Shown here: positions 18,195-26,461 of the stretch, one piece after another
Layout: every line of letters begins with the position of its first letter
Position numbering within the stretch: position 1 is the stretch's first letter
DNA from: an uncultured Psychrobacter sp.
Lineage (GTDB): Bacteria > Pseudomonadota > Gammaproteobacteria > Pseudomonadales > Moraxellaceae
NCBI GenBank assembly: GCA_947495055.1
Contig: CANLXO010000013.1
Location: 1-64,000 of the forward strand
Length of the DNA stretch: 64,000 bases
Reading direction: 5' to 3'
Notes under the pieces: model-generated
Database searches by the model: none
What the model saw: the letters and a program-made list of their open reading frames with translations, nothing else
What the model was told of the DNA's origin: nothing
Made by a program: the position numbers and the translations under genes

Positions 18195-18716
18195 TTATGC
18201 GACCATGTATTGACTAAACTCTTTGCGTAATTTGGCAAGCTTGGGCGGAATCGAGAAGTTACAATACGCCTGATTAGGATTTCTATTGAAGAAATCTTGA
18301 TGCTCATCTTCAGCGGCGTAGAACTCAACAGCAGGATGTACTTCGGTGACGATGCCCAGACCCATGTCACGCAATTTGTTGATCGTGCGATCAACAGTAG
18401 GCTTTTGATCTTCGTCCGTATAGAACACCGCACTACGATATTGGCTACCGACATCGTTGCCTTGGCGATCCATTGTAGTAGGATCATGAGTGGCAAAAAA
18501 CACATCAAGGATCACTTCTAACGGTACGACAGACTCATCATACTCTACTTTGACGACTTCAATATGACCACTATTGCCGCCGCAAACCGCGCGATAATTG
18601 GCCGTAGCCGCATCCCCGCCCATATAACCTGAGACGACAGATTGCACGCCTTTTACCGATAAAAATACGGATTCGGTGCACCAAAAACAGCCACCGCCTA
18701 ATACGATCGTTTGCAT
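18195..18716 (-). CDS. msrA: peptide-methionine (S)-S-oxide reductase MsrA
   Basis: Repairs methionine S-sulfoxide in oxidised proteins. The catalytic cysteine is in GGGCFWCTE (Cys10), the standard MsrA active site. VVSGYMGG, GHIEVVKVEYD, and HDPTTMDRQGNDVGSQYRSA are further family motifs. The 173 residues are typical of the short cytosolic type and no MsrB domain is fused. A late cysteine in AYCNF may be the resolving residue. Confidence 0.96.
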   Translation of the reverse strand: MQTIVLGGGCFWCTESVFLSVKGVQSVVSGYMGGDAATANYRAVCGGNSGHIEVVKVEYDESVVPLEVILDVFFATHDPTTMDRQGNDVGSQYRSAVFYTDEDQKPTVDRTINKLRDMGLGIVTEVHPAVEFYAAEDEHQDFFNRNPNQAYCNFSIPPKLAKLRKEFSQYMVA

Positions 18717-18927
18717 AATTTGTCCTTTTATTATTAATGTGCGCTAGGGTCTTTATATGGTTGCAACTGCTTGATTTTCAATACTTCGTTGCCAAAGCAA
18801 TACCCATTTAGCTTAGCAGGCGTACCAAACGTAATAAGTAACAAACAGTAATGTTATAATGAGCTTTTGCTACCTCTACTGTCTGCAATGCGTACCAAGC
18901 AACGATACTGTCATAACGAGCCGTCCC

Positions 18928-19713
18928 ATGAGCCAAGCCAAGCCTACTATTAAACACGATACTATCTTTGATAAACCCTTTACTACACCGCTCGATAAAG
19001 CGGCGCGCTTCTCTTTCGATGAGCAAGTGGTCGCCTGCTTCCCTGATATGATTCGCCGCAGCGTGCCCGGTTACGGTCAAGTGCTCGCCATGCTACCGAT
19101 ATTCGCCCGTCGTCATTGCAAATATCGTCAGCAAAACGATAATGGGCAAAGGGTCAGCCGAATCTATGATTTGGGCTGCTCGCTTGGCGCAGCAAGCATG
19201 ACGCTGGCGGGCGAGTTTGAGCCACATGACTTGCAAATCAAAGCGGTTGATATCTCCCCTGCGATGACAAACGAGGCAGCCACTTTACTGCATGATAATT
19301 ATCCCGAGCATGACATTGAAGTGATTACCGCTGATATTCGCGATATCGAGCTTGAGCCTTGCGATATGGTCATTTTAAACCTCACATTACAGTTCTTACC
19401 CGCAGCGGATAGGGTAGCGGTATTAGAAAATATTTATAATGCGCTAGAGGAGGGTGGCATACTGGTGCTGACCGAAAAGACCCATGCGCTTGATGAGCAG
19501 TATGATGCATGGCTGGTCGAGCGTTATTATGATTTTAAACGCGCCAATGGCTATAGCGAGATGGAGATCAGTGGTAAGCGCAATGCACTAGAGAATGTAT
19601 TAATTACCGATACTTTAGAGCAGCATCATCAGCGCTTGGATGAAGTAGGGTTTGCAAGGCATTTGACGTGGTTTCAGTTTTTGAACTTTGTTTCTGTGGT
19701 GGCGTTTAAGTAG
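18928..19713 (+). CDS. cmoA: carboxy-S-adenosyl-L-methionine synthase CmoA
   Basis: Makes carboxy-S-adenosyl-methionine from AdoMet and prephenate; CmoB then uses it to modify wobble uridine 34 of tRNAs to 5-oxyacetyl derivatives. Motifs: [20 protein letters not shown] at about 38-57, then [15 protein letters not shown] (AdoMet loop), AVDISPAM and [11 protein letters not shown]. The product has 261 residues. The start at 18928 is chosen by conservation; the longer frame adds 23 non-conserved residues. In many gammaproteobacteria cmoB follows directly, but here an island of about 2.6 kb lies between them. Confidence 0.95.
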   Translation: MSQAKPTIKHDTIFDKPFTTPLDKAARFSFDEQVVACFPDMIRRSVPGYGQVLAMLPIFARRHCKYRQQNDNGQRVSRIYDLGCSLGAASMTLAGEFEPHDLQIKAVDISPAMTNEAATLLHDNYPEHDIEVITADIRDIELEPCDMVILNLTLQFLPAADRVAVLENIYNALEEGGILVLTEKTHALDEQYDAWLVERYYDFKRANGYSEMEISGKRNALENVLITDTLEQHHQRLDEVGFARHLTWFQFLNFVSVVAFK

Positions 19714-20059
19714 AGTAGTTTGAGTGTTTTGAATGATTCGTGGGAGCTGATCTCGCTTTTCGCTATTATCTGATGGCTGGTATGAGGCGAGAGGCTAAGG
19801 TTTGGCGCGTCTCCTGCTCCGCGAGCCACCCCAAACCTGGCCCTCGCAACTTATCCAACCCAGCAGGATAGCCGCTACAATCGAGGCTATTGTCGAGATC
19901 GGTTTTTTTACGACTATTTGTCGTGGTTTGGCAAGATGGTATCTACGCCTGATTCAAATTTGAGCGTCGTTTGTAGGGTGTCGCCCCGCGCACCAATTCA
20001 CAAGAATGATTATTTGTCGGTGCGCTAAGAAGAGGGGATTAATACTTGTTTCATGAGAT
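19714..20059. other. hairpin-rich region at the left edge of the PAAR island
   Basis: No gene is seen. It holds an imperfect inverted repeat (about 19788-19848: GCGAG-GGC-AGGTTTGG against CCAAACCT-GCC-CTCGC), a small ATAGCC/GGCTAT hairpin at 19868-19890, and ACGAC/GTCGT near 19914-19930. It also holds GTAGGGTG...CGCGCACCA at 19973-19995, which matches the end of the inverted-repeat elements near 37.4 and 38.1 kb. Confidence 0.6.
19973..19995. repeat. solitary end of a GTAGGGTGCG-type repeat
   Basis: GTAGGGTG, then TCGCCCCG and CGCACCA: the same hairpin sequence that forms the ends of the two elements at 37445-37590 and 38103-38253, with one base inserted. A degenerate CGGTGCGC follows at 20019-20026. 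The rest of the element is absent. Confidence 0.65.
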
Positions 20060-20416
20060 TTAGCCTAAATTTATAATTACAGCTTTGTTATGAGTCATAG
20101 CATAATTTAAAATATCTATCATTTTTCCGATATTCTTATCCTTCGGTGTAAAATCATTAACTATCGTATCGCGTATTTTTTCGATTTCCTCATCAAAAAT
20201 GACATTCCTATCAGAAGATCCAATCATATAATCTGTGTAATCCGACATCATGCCCCATAAACCCATATCATCATACAAATCTATCTGTTCTTGATTAAGT
20301 GGTGATACAGTTGGGGCTTCTGGATGGTTGAACCCCCACTGTAACATGTCGTTATAATCTTCTATATCGACATTAGCAGGTAGACAGAAAAAACAGTACT
20401 CAGGTATATTATTCAC
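20060..20416 (-). CDS. hypothetical protein of the PAAR island
   Basis: A 118-residue soluble, acidic protein with no recognised domain. It is clearly more A+T rich than cmoA and cmoB. AAGGTG lies just before its ATG, and it starts 17 bases after the stop of the candidate immunity gene, so it is likely in the same transcript. It could be a second immunity protein or a remnant of another effector cassette; nothing in the sequence decides this. The motif DYNDMLQWGFNHPEAP and the helical C terminus are unfamiliar to me. Confidence 0.65.
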   Translation of the reverse strand: MNNIPEYCFFCLPANVDIEDYNDMLQWGFNHPEAPTVSPLNQEQIDLYDDMGLWGMMSDYTDYMIGSSDRNVIFDEEIEKIRDTIVNDFTPKDKNIGKMIDILNYAMTHNKAVIINLG

Positions 20417-20433
20417 CTTCGTTGATCGGAAAC

Positions 20434-20904
20434 CTAAATAATATTTAATTCTGCATTTACAGCACTAAATTTAACTATGACTACCTCGTCTCTATATAAA
20501 GCTTCTATCATATCGAAAGGAGGTTCTTCATAGTACCAGCCGTCGTCTTTTATGGTAACAAATCTTTGAAAGACAATTTCTTCAATGCTATCGTCTATAT
20601 AACGCTCTCCCAAAAAATCATATATTTTTTCTTCATTTTCAGATTTTAGAATGACGTTATGAGTAGCTTGTTTATTGGGAAATAAAACTCTGGAGCTGAC
20701 ACCATTGCAGTCCGCGCCGTCGCCATATACTTCTAAGTACAAATCAGAGTCTCCTAGTTGCCTTTCAACGATTAGCTCCCAGTTGGCTTGTAGCCAGTCA
20801 TCTTTAAAGGATTCAGTAGTATCTGAATTATCTAGTTCTTTAACTTTTGACCAATACAAACATAATAGGCTTGCGTAATCTTTTAGTATATTATTAATTA
20901 TCAT
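20434..20904 (-). CDS. candidate immunity protein for the PAAR effector
   Basis: A 156-residue acidic cytosolic protein with no signal peptide or membrane segment. Its ATG overlaps the stop codon of the PAAR gene (ATGA, 20901-20904), the arrangement expected for an immunity gene translated directly after its toxin. It is A+T rich, as many immunity genes are. The sequence (opening ILKDYASLLCLYWSKV, then DDWLQANWELIVE) is not one I can place in a named immunity family. The role is inferred from position, size and acidity only. Confidence 0.65.
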   Translation of the reverse strand: MIINNILKDYASLLCLYWSKVKELDNSDTTESFKDDWLQANWELIVERQLGDSDLYLEVYGDGADCNGVSSRVLFPNKQATHNVILKSENEEKIYDFLGERYIDDSIEEIVFQRFVTIKDDGWYYEEPPFDMIEALYRDEVVIVKFSAVNAELNII

Positions 20905-21983
20905 TTTATAGTATGCTCCAGTACTTTTTTCTCTTGATTAGTAGGTAATCTTTTATAACCTTTGGAACCTGGCAAAGAGTTTGGGAATTTTCTTTTCTGC
21001 ATGACTCCAGGTGGTGCTTTAGGGTGGTTATTGGGAATATATTCTTTTACTCTAGATCTTGATATATCAACAACATTACCATTTTCTCTGGTTATTCTCA
21101 TAGCTTTATCACCTTTGAGAGTAGTTCGAACTACAACCGAATCACTAGCGCCAACGTAGTCATTGTAAGCTTTAGCATTATCTGCCACTCTCTTATTAGC
21201 TTTTTCGATAGCAGCGGCTCTTTGAGCTTGTGCCGCTTTCGTGGCTTGAGCTGCTTTAATGCCTGAACCAGCTGCGCTACCCGTATAAACCCCTGCTGCC
21301 ATGCCAGCGACTTGACCTGCTTTTGTACCTGCGCTATTGGGATCGGGCGTACCAGCAATCGCATCTGAAGCACCAAACGACCACATTTGGTTAAATCCGC
21401 CTAAAGTATTGGCTGCTGCATCGATTTTATCCTTTGGTATTCCTGTATAGTCGCTAATCTTTTCATTTGATGGACCAACACCAGAGAGTAGGCCGCCGCT
21501 AGAATCCGCTACTAAACCTCTTTCCAAACCATCAGAGACAGCATTTTCACGCCAAGCGTCTAAATCCTTATCACCTCTATCAGGCTCTGCGAACAGATCT
21601 GGTTTCTGATCTTTAGAAGCGGCGAAACTTGCAAGCACAGCCTCTGGATCCGTCTTCGGAAACTGTAAAGGCGCGGGTTGTTCAAACATTGGCTCAGGCT
21701 GCTCAACCCCAAATACCTCAAAGTCCGACTCAGCAAAGGAGTGTTGAATAGCAATCAATTTAGCACCGCAGCTAGTGACATCGCCTTCGCGTGCAATCGG
21801 TGCGCCATCGACAATAAATGAGGGATCACCAGTAAGAATAGTAGTGACCTTTTTGCACTTTCTACAGATGACTTTATCACCTTTACGTGAGACTTGGACG
21901 CCGTTATGCGTAGTATGAGGTGACCCTGTAATAACTTCACCGCCGTGCGTTGTTTTTGCACCGACAGTAATATAGGCTGCCAT
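20901..21983 (-). CDS. PAAR-domain effector with C-terminal toxin-like domain
   Basis: A 360-residue protein. Residues 1-85 are a PAAR domain: AAYITVGAKTTHGGEVITGS, a repeated turn pattern, paired cysteines in VICRKCKKV, and DGAPIAREGDVTSCGAKL. PAAR proteins cap the VgrG spike of the type VI secretion system and can carry toxins. Residues about 150-250 form an Ala/Gly-rich linker of the kind found before toxin domains. Residues 275-360 are a basic C-terminal domain (VKEYIPNNHPKAPPG, LPGSKGYKRLPT) that recalls, from memory, the C-terminal parts of some Rhs and PAAR polymorphic toxins; its activity is unknown. TAGGA lies before the start at 21983. No VgrG or Rhs core lies beside it. Confidence 0.88.
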   Translation of the reverse strand: MAAYITVGAKTTHGGEVITGSPHTTHNGVQVSRKGDKVICRKCKKVTTILTGDPSFIVDGAPIAREGDVTSCGAKLIAIQHSFAESDFEVFGVEQPEPMFEQPAPLQFPKTDPEAVLASFAASKDQKPDLFAEPDRGDKDLDAWRENAVSDGLERGLVADSSGGLLSGVGPSNEKISDYTGIPKDKIDAAANTLGGFNQMWSFGASDAIAGTPDPNSAGTKAGQVAGMAAGVYTGSAAGSGIKAAQATKAAQAQRAAAIEKANKRVADNAKAYNDYVGASDSVVVRTTLKGDKAMRITRENGNVVDISRSRVKEYIPNNHPKAPPGVMQKRKFPNSLPGSKGYKRLPTNQEKKVLEHTIK

Positions 21984-22371
21984 AGTGTTATCCTAAGGTA
22001 TGATTTTAATGCTGGGTTTACAAAGAAAAAAAGTGCTTATAATTTGAACTAAGGCTCAGTTAAACAGAAAGATAAACAAATATCAATTAATTCTAAAGGT
22101 TTTGTGGGGACAAGTTGCTTTATCCAAAGGCAAAACGAAAGCTTTTATAAAGGACGCGCGAGTGAGTAAAGTAAATACGATATTTAAGTACAATACGAAA
22201 GCTGCGCGTGAGGGACGAGGCACGCATAACCTCTTAAAGAACACCGAGCTATGCCACGCATATTTGCCCATTTTTAAAGAACCCAAATTTAGAGACTCAT
22301 CTTTTTTGCTTTCGTAGCCTTCACTCCTTAAAATACCGTCCAACATACCAACAAATAAATACTGAACCTTT
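21984..22371. other. right edge of the PAAR island, no gene seen
   Basis: About 390 bases between the PAAR gene and cmoB, holding the promoters of these divergent genes. ACGAAAGCT is repeated directly (near 22135 and 22196) and its reverse complement core GCTTTCGT occurs near 22308. A frame of 98 codons on the minus strand shows no recognisable protein. Confidence 0.5.
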
Positions 22372-23403
22372 ATGACCAATCAAACCATTGCTAATGCCGA
22401 ACGCGAACTATATCTAACCTTGCTAGCACTGGCGCAGCAGCAGCCGAGCGCTTATGAGTGGCTCAAGCACTTACCAACGTGGCTAGGTGATATAAAAGAC
22501 AAAAGCTGTTACGCGCACGCGCCAGCGTATCAAGCGGCCGTGGCGCGTTTGCCAGAGTTAACCGTCAATAGTGTCGATTTGGGTAGCGATACGTTAAAGA
22601 TTGAGGCGAATCTTAGTGACTCTCAGCGCAAACAAACAACGGCACTACTCAAGCAGCTGATGCCGTGGCGTAAAGGGCCATTTCAAATTGGTGGTCAAAT
22701 TGGCGATGATGAGTCAGGTATCACGATAGATACCGAATGGCATAGTGATTGGAAGTGGGCGCGGGTAGCGCCGCATTTGAGTGCGCTGAAAAATAGACGT
22801 ATCTTAGATGTGGGCGGCGGCTCGGGTTATCACGGTTGGCGTATGGCAGGGGCGGGCGCGGATACGGTGATTATTGTTGATCCATCGTGTTTGTTTTATC
22901 ATCAGTTTATGGCGATTCGGCATTTTGTCGGCGCTGCGGATAACTATCGTACCCATTATATTCCTGTGCCATTAGAAGCTTTGCCTGAGCACAGCCAATT
23001 GTTCGATACCGTATTTAGTATGGGCGTGCTGTATCATCGCCAGTCCCCTTTTGAGCATTTGCAGCAGCTTAAAGGGCAGCTAATTAAAGGTGGCGAGCTG
23101 GTACTTGAAACGCTAGTGATTGAAGGCGATGCCAATACCGTACTGGTGCCGCATGAGCGTTATGCACAGATGAATAACGTGTATTTTTTGCCGTCCGTCG
23201 CAGCATTAATCGGTTGGTTAGAAAAAGCAGGGTTTCGTGAGGTGCGCTGCGTTGATGTTGATGTGACGACAACAGCAGAACAGAGAGCAACCAAGTGGAT
23301 GACGTATCAATCGCTGGCAGACTTTTTAGATCCTAATGATCGGGCAAAGACCTTAGAAGGCTATCCTGCCCCAATGCGTGCGACCCTCATTGCCAAAAAA
23401 TAA
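22372..23403 (+). CDS. cmoB: tRNA uridine 34 carboxymethyltransferase CmoB
   Basis: Transfers the carboxymethyl group from carboxy-AdoMet (made by CmoA) to 5-hydroxyuridine at the wobble position of tRNA. Motifs: WRKGPFQIGG at about 103, DTEWHSDWKWARVAPHL, the AdoMet loop ILDVGGGSGYHGWRMAGAGA, VDPSCLFYHQF, and MGVLYHRQSPFEHLQQLK. The 343 residues are close to the family length (about 320-330). The ribosome binding site is weak. The product is intact despite the neighbouring island. Confidence 0.95.
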   Translation: MTNQTIANAERELYLTLLALAQQQPSAYEWLKHLPTWLGDIKDKSCYAHAPAYQAAVARLPELTVNSVDLGSDTLKIEANLSDSQRKQTTALLKQLMPWRKGPFQIGGQIGDDESGITIDTEWHSDWKWARVAPHLSALKNRRILDVGGGSGYHGWRMAGAGADTVIIVDPSCLFYHQFMAIRHFVGAADNYRTHYIPVPLEALPEHSQLFDTVFSMGVLYHRQSPFEHLQQLKGQLIKGGELVLETLVIEGDANTVLVPHERYAQMNNVYFLPSVAALIGWLEKAGFREVRCVDVDVTTTAEQRATKWMTYQSLADFLDPNDRAKTLEGYPAPMRATLIAKK

Positions 23404-23487
23404 TACTAATAAGCTATGCCCAATCACAAATCACAGACTCTCTTATAATTGTGCTGACAGCCCATTGCTCAGTTGCAAGGACGCCCT

Positions 23488-24690
23488 ATGGCAAGCTTAC
23501 TAAAGACTTTGAAGAATGACTGGTCGCTGTCCGCTTCGGTCGCAGGCTTCTTAGCCGTGCTTATCGCTTATGCTGGGCCGCTAGTGATATTTTTTCAGGC
23601 GGCTCAAGCTGCACAAGTGTCCGATGCGATGATGGCGTCTTGGATTTGGGGTATCTCCATCGGCGCGGTGATACCGGGCATTTATCTATCGATTACATAC
23701 AAAACGCCTATCGTTGCCGGCTGGTCAGCACCCGGTACAGCGCTACTGGTGACTTTGTTCCCGCAGATGAGTATCAACGAGGCAGTCGCGGCTTATATCA
23801 TCTGCGCTATTGTAGTGTTCTTAGTTGGGATCACAGGGTCATTCGATAAGCTATTGCGCTTGATTCCTAATGGTATCGCAGCTGGCATGATGGCAGGTAT
23901 CTTGTTTCAGTTTGGGCTAGATTTGTTTGTGGCGACGGATACTATGCCCGTCATTGTCTTTAGTATGCTGGCGTGTTATTTATTTGCTAAGCGCTACACA
24001 CCGCGCTATACCATGATTTGGGTGTTATCCTGCGGCGTCGTCTTAAGCCTGCTGTTTGGCAAAATGAATCCTGTCGATATCGATTTGGCAATTACGATAC
24101 CGACCTTTATCTCACCCGAATGGACGTGGCGCTCGGTCTTTAACCTTGCCATTCCGCTCATTCTAGTCAGTTTGAGTGGGCAATTCTTACCGGGCATGGC
24201 TATTTTGAGATTAAGCGGCTATAAGATACCAGCGAAGCCTATTGTCAGCAGCTTTGGTATTGCCTCATTAGCAGTCGCCTGCGTTGGCGGTATCACTGTG
24301 ACCTTGGGCGCTATTACCGCCGCTCTGTGCACGGGTAGCGATGCCCATGAAGACAAAGATAAGCGCTATATCGCGGGTATCGCTAACAGCTTGTTTTATT
24401 TACTCGGTGGGCTGTTTGCGGGCAGTATCGTCGCGGTATTTAGCTTATTGCCCAAAGAGCTTATCGCAGCGCTGGCGGGCCTTGCGCTCATTGGCGCCAT
24501 CTCTGCCAATATCCATATCGCTATGAGGGATGAGGCGCAAAGGGATTCGGCGTTGATTACTTTTATGGCGACCGCCTCTGGCATGCAGTTCTTAGGATTA
24601 AGCTCAGTATTTTGGGGCGTGGTTATCGGTATGATTGCACATTATGTACTGACCAAAAAACGCCTGCTGCCTATGTTTGTAAAGCCATAA
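23488..24690 (+). CDS. BenE family benzoate/H+ symporter-like transporter
   Basis: A 400-residue inner-membrane protein with about 12 hydrophobic segments. Family features include VAGFLAVLIAYAGPLVIFFQAA, the SITYKTPIVAGWSAPGTALL loop, IPNGIAAGMMAGILFQFG, and GSDAHEDKDKRYIAGI. BenE carries benzoate in with protons, but the substrate can differ. No aromatic degradation genes are near, so the benzoate assignment is by family only. The ATG at 23488 has AAGGA before it; an upstream TTG is less likely. Confidence 0.88.
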   Translation: MASLLKTLKNDWSLSASVAGFLAVLIAYAGPLVIFFQAAQAAQVSDAMMASWIWGISIGAVIPGIYLSITYKTPIVAGWSAPGTALLVTLFPQMSINEAVAAYIICAIVVFLVGITGSFDKLLRLIPNGIAAGMMAGILFQFGLDLFVATDTMPVIVFSMLACYLFAKRYTPRYTMIWVLSCGVVLSLLFGKMNPVDIDLAITIPTFISPEWTWRSVFNLAIPLILVSLSGQFLPGMAILRLSGYKIPAKPIVSSFGIASLAVACVGGITVTLGAITAALCTGSDAHEDKDKRYIAGIANSLFYLLGGLFAGSIVAVFSLLPKELIAALAGLALIGAISANIHIAMRDEAQRDSALITFMATASGMQFLGLSSVFWGVVIGMIAHYVLTKKRLLPMFVKP

Positions 24691-24739
24691 ACCAATAAAA
24701 ATAAAACTGATTTTGACCAGTAGCTGTAATAAGATAACA

Positions 24740-25942
24740 ATGAATGCTCTTAAAAGTGAGTCTATGATGCGTCAGCTATCAAAACGATTCGTTGTACAAA
24801 ATCAGCTTGTCAAAGCGCTTAGTGCTAGTGTAGTAGGCCTAATGCTGAATAACGCGTACGGAGCTTACGGCGATCCTTTTGAGGGCAGTGGTTTTGTCAG
24901 CGATGACTGGCATGTGGTCTGCGACAATACCTTGACTTGCCGTGCGGCGGGGTATACGCAGGAAACTGCCGAATGGCGCGGCAGTATTATGATGACTGTA
25001 GCGGCAGGCGAGAAAATACCCAGCACACAGGTAGTATTAAACTACTGGGAGTCATCAAACGAAATCATCGCTCAAATTGAAGGGCAAAACGCTCCTGTTG
25101 AGTTGTGGCTCGATGATCAATACTTCGGTAAGGTGGACTTAAATACTGATGAGATGGGCCGGGGAAGATTGACGACTGCTCAAACTAAGCAGCTTATTGA
25201 TAAGGCTCGTAAGCATACAAAAATAGTGTTTAAGAGGGGCGAGTATCAATGGCAAATATCAGATAAAGGCATGAGGGCAGTATTATTGAAGTTGGATGAA
25301 ACCCAAGGAAGAGTCGGGACGCCGATCGCTTTGGTGAGTAAACGGCACTCCAAACAGCAGATACCAAAAACGGCTATAGCCAAACCTGTGATCAAAAAAG
25401 CGTTTGCTTATTCAGATAAAAATAATCAGCCGATCTCTGCCTCAAGGCTAACCTACCTGCAAAACAATATTAGTAAATGGGTCGATATTGATGCCGAGTC
25501 ACTAATGGGCTCAGAGCAGGTTATGGGTGATTGCGAGCTTGTCAATCCAAAAACGCAAGTCTATCAAAGCAGACAAGAATATAGCTCAAGCCTGCTTGGC
25601 TGGGAGTTTGTACCCGTGGATGATCGCCATACGTTAGCGGTTCATAGTTGCTGGACTGGCGCTTATAATTTTGGTGCAGGGTATTGGCTGATTGATCATC
25701 GTAAGCCTAGCAATCCTAAGCTTATTACGACCGCAGGCAGTGACTATCATGAGGGTAAAATAATTGCTGCGCACAAAGGACGAGGCTTGGGCGATTGCTG
25801 GTCGATGACGAATTGGCTTTGGGACGGCAAAACGTTTGCCAAAACCCGTGAGATGACTACAGGTCTGTGCCGACTCATAGAAGCAGGCGGCGCATGGCAG
25901 ATGCCGACTTATGTCAGCGAAGTCATTAAACCTAACCAATAA
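24740..25942 (+). CDS. DUF1176 domain-containing exported protein
   Basis: A ~400-residue protein with a probable Sec signal (hydrophobic stretch ALSASVVGLMLNNAYGA) and a DUF1176 domain. Typical parts are WHVVCDNTLTCRAAGY, the alternating beta strands of the central region, WEFVPVDDRHTLAVHSCWTGAYN, and the C-terminal GDCWSMTNWLWDGKTF and MTTGLCR. Paired cysteines are consistent with a periplasmic location. The function is unknown. The start is uncertain: 24740 and 24764 both lack a strong binding site. Its 3' end overlaps the convergent DUF2788 gene by 11 bases. Confidence 0.85.
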   Translation: MNALKSESMMRQLSKRFVVQNQLVKALSASVVGLMLNNAYGAYGDPFEGSGFVSDDWHVVCDNTLTCRAAGYTQETAEWRGSIMMTVAAGEKIPSTQVVLNYWESSNEIIAQIEGQNAPVELWLDDQYFGKVDLNTDEMGRGRLTTAQTKQLIDKARKHTKIVFKRGEYQWQISDKGMRAVLLKLDETQGRVGTPIALVSKRHSKQQIPKTAIAKPVIKKAFAYSDKNNQPISASRLTYLQNNISKWVDIDAESLMGSEQVMGDCELVNPKTQVYQSRQEYSSSLLGWEFVPVDDRHTLAVHSCWTGAYNFGAGYWLIDHRKPSNPKLITTAGSDYHEGKIIAAHKGRGLGDCWSMTNWLWDGKTFAKTREMTTGLCRLIEAGGAWQMPTYVSEVIKPNQ

Positions 25943-26153
25943 ACCATTTGTTAAAGGCAACTTCTAATAATAATTTGAGTAAAAAGCCTACAAATCCTGC
26001 ACCTAAAGCCAAGAAAATCCAAAAGGTGCCTGCGCGTCCTGCATCCGACTTTTTGGAGATATCCCACATAATAAAGAACAAAAATGCGATAAAGATCGGT
26101 AGTAAAACGTAAAGTCCCCAACTAGTGACGGTGCTAGCAGCGATAGCAAACAT
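25932..26153 (-). CDS. DUF2788 small membrane protein
   Basis: A 73-residue protein with two hydrophobic helices (about 10-30 and 43-66) joined by the loop WDISKKSDAGRAGTF. This matches the DUF2788 pattern of two helices around a basic, Ser/Gly-rich turn. Function unknown. Its stop lies inside the DUF1176 gene (11 bases of convergent overlap). Confidence 0.8.
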   Translation of the reverse strand: MFAIAASTVTSWGLYVLLPIFIAFLFFIMWDISKKSDAGRAGTFWIFLALGAGFVGFLLKLLLEVAFNKWFIG

Positions 26154-26461
26154 AGTTATATCCTATATCAGGCAAAATTATCAAAACGCATTATAGCGCG
26201 TAACCTTACTGATATGCGTCTAACCGTGCTTTGATACAATACAAACGCGACAAACTATACGACTGATGGGTCATCTACAGAGGTGTTTTATTCGATGCAA
26301 AATAGCGACGCCTTTTGTAGTTGCCAGCCTGAACCAAGAAATAAAATGTGACGCTATTTTTTGTATTAAAGATGCAATCGATCCTAAAGGTTGTTATATT
26401 TACCAGTTATCCATATTTCGCGCCCTTTTTGCGCCTTTTATTTATTTGAGTTACTAGTCCT
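26154..26461. other. argS leader and divergent promoter region
   Basis: About 310 bases without a gene. AAAATAGCG at 26299-26307 can pair with CGCTATTTT at 26352-26360, and GATGCAA occurs close to both arms (26294 and 26370). The right arm is followed by T residues, so a leader hairpin is possible, but no known riboswitch or T-box fits. Confidence 0.4.

Noticed and set aside
20901..21983. A full type VI secretion locus
   Set aside because: Only a PAAR protein is present; no VgrG, Hcp, TssB/C or ClpV gene occurs in the window.
22083..22379. A 98-codon frame between the PAAR gene and cmoB
   Set aside because: No ribosome binding site, no recognisable motif, and it would overlap the cmoB start. 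An overlapping plus-strand frame (22102-22317) is equally unconvincing.
26266..26457. A 63-codon frame just before argS
   Set aside because: It has no binding site, its product has no recognised pattern, and it fills the leader region with the hairpin arms.
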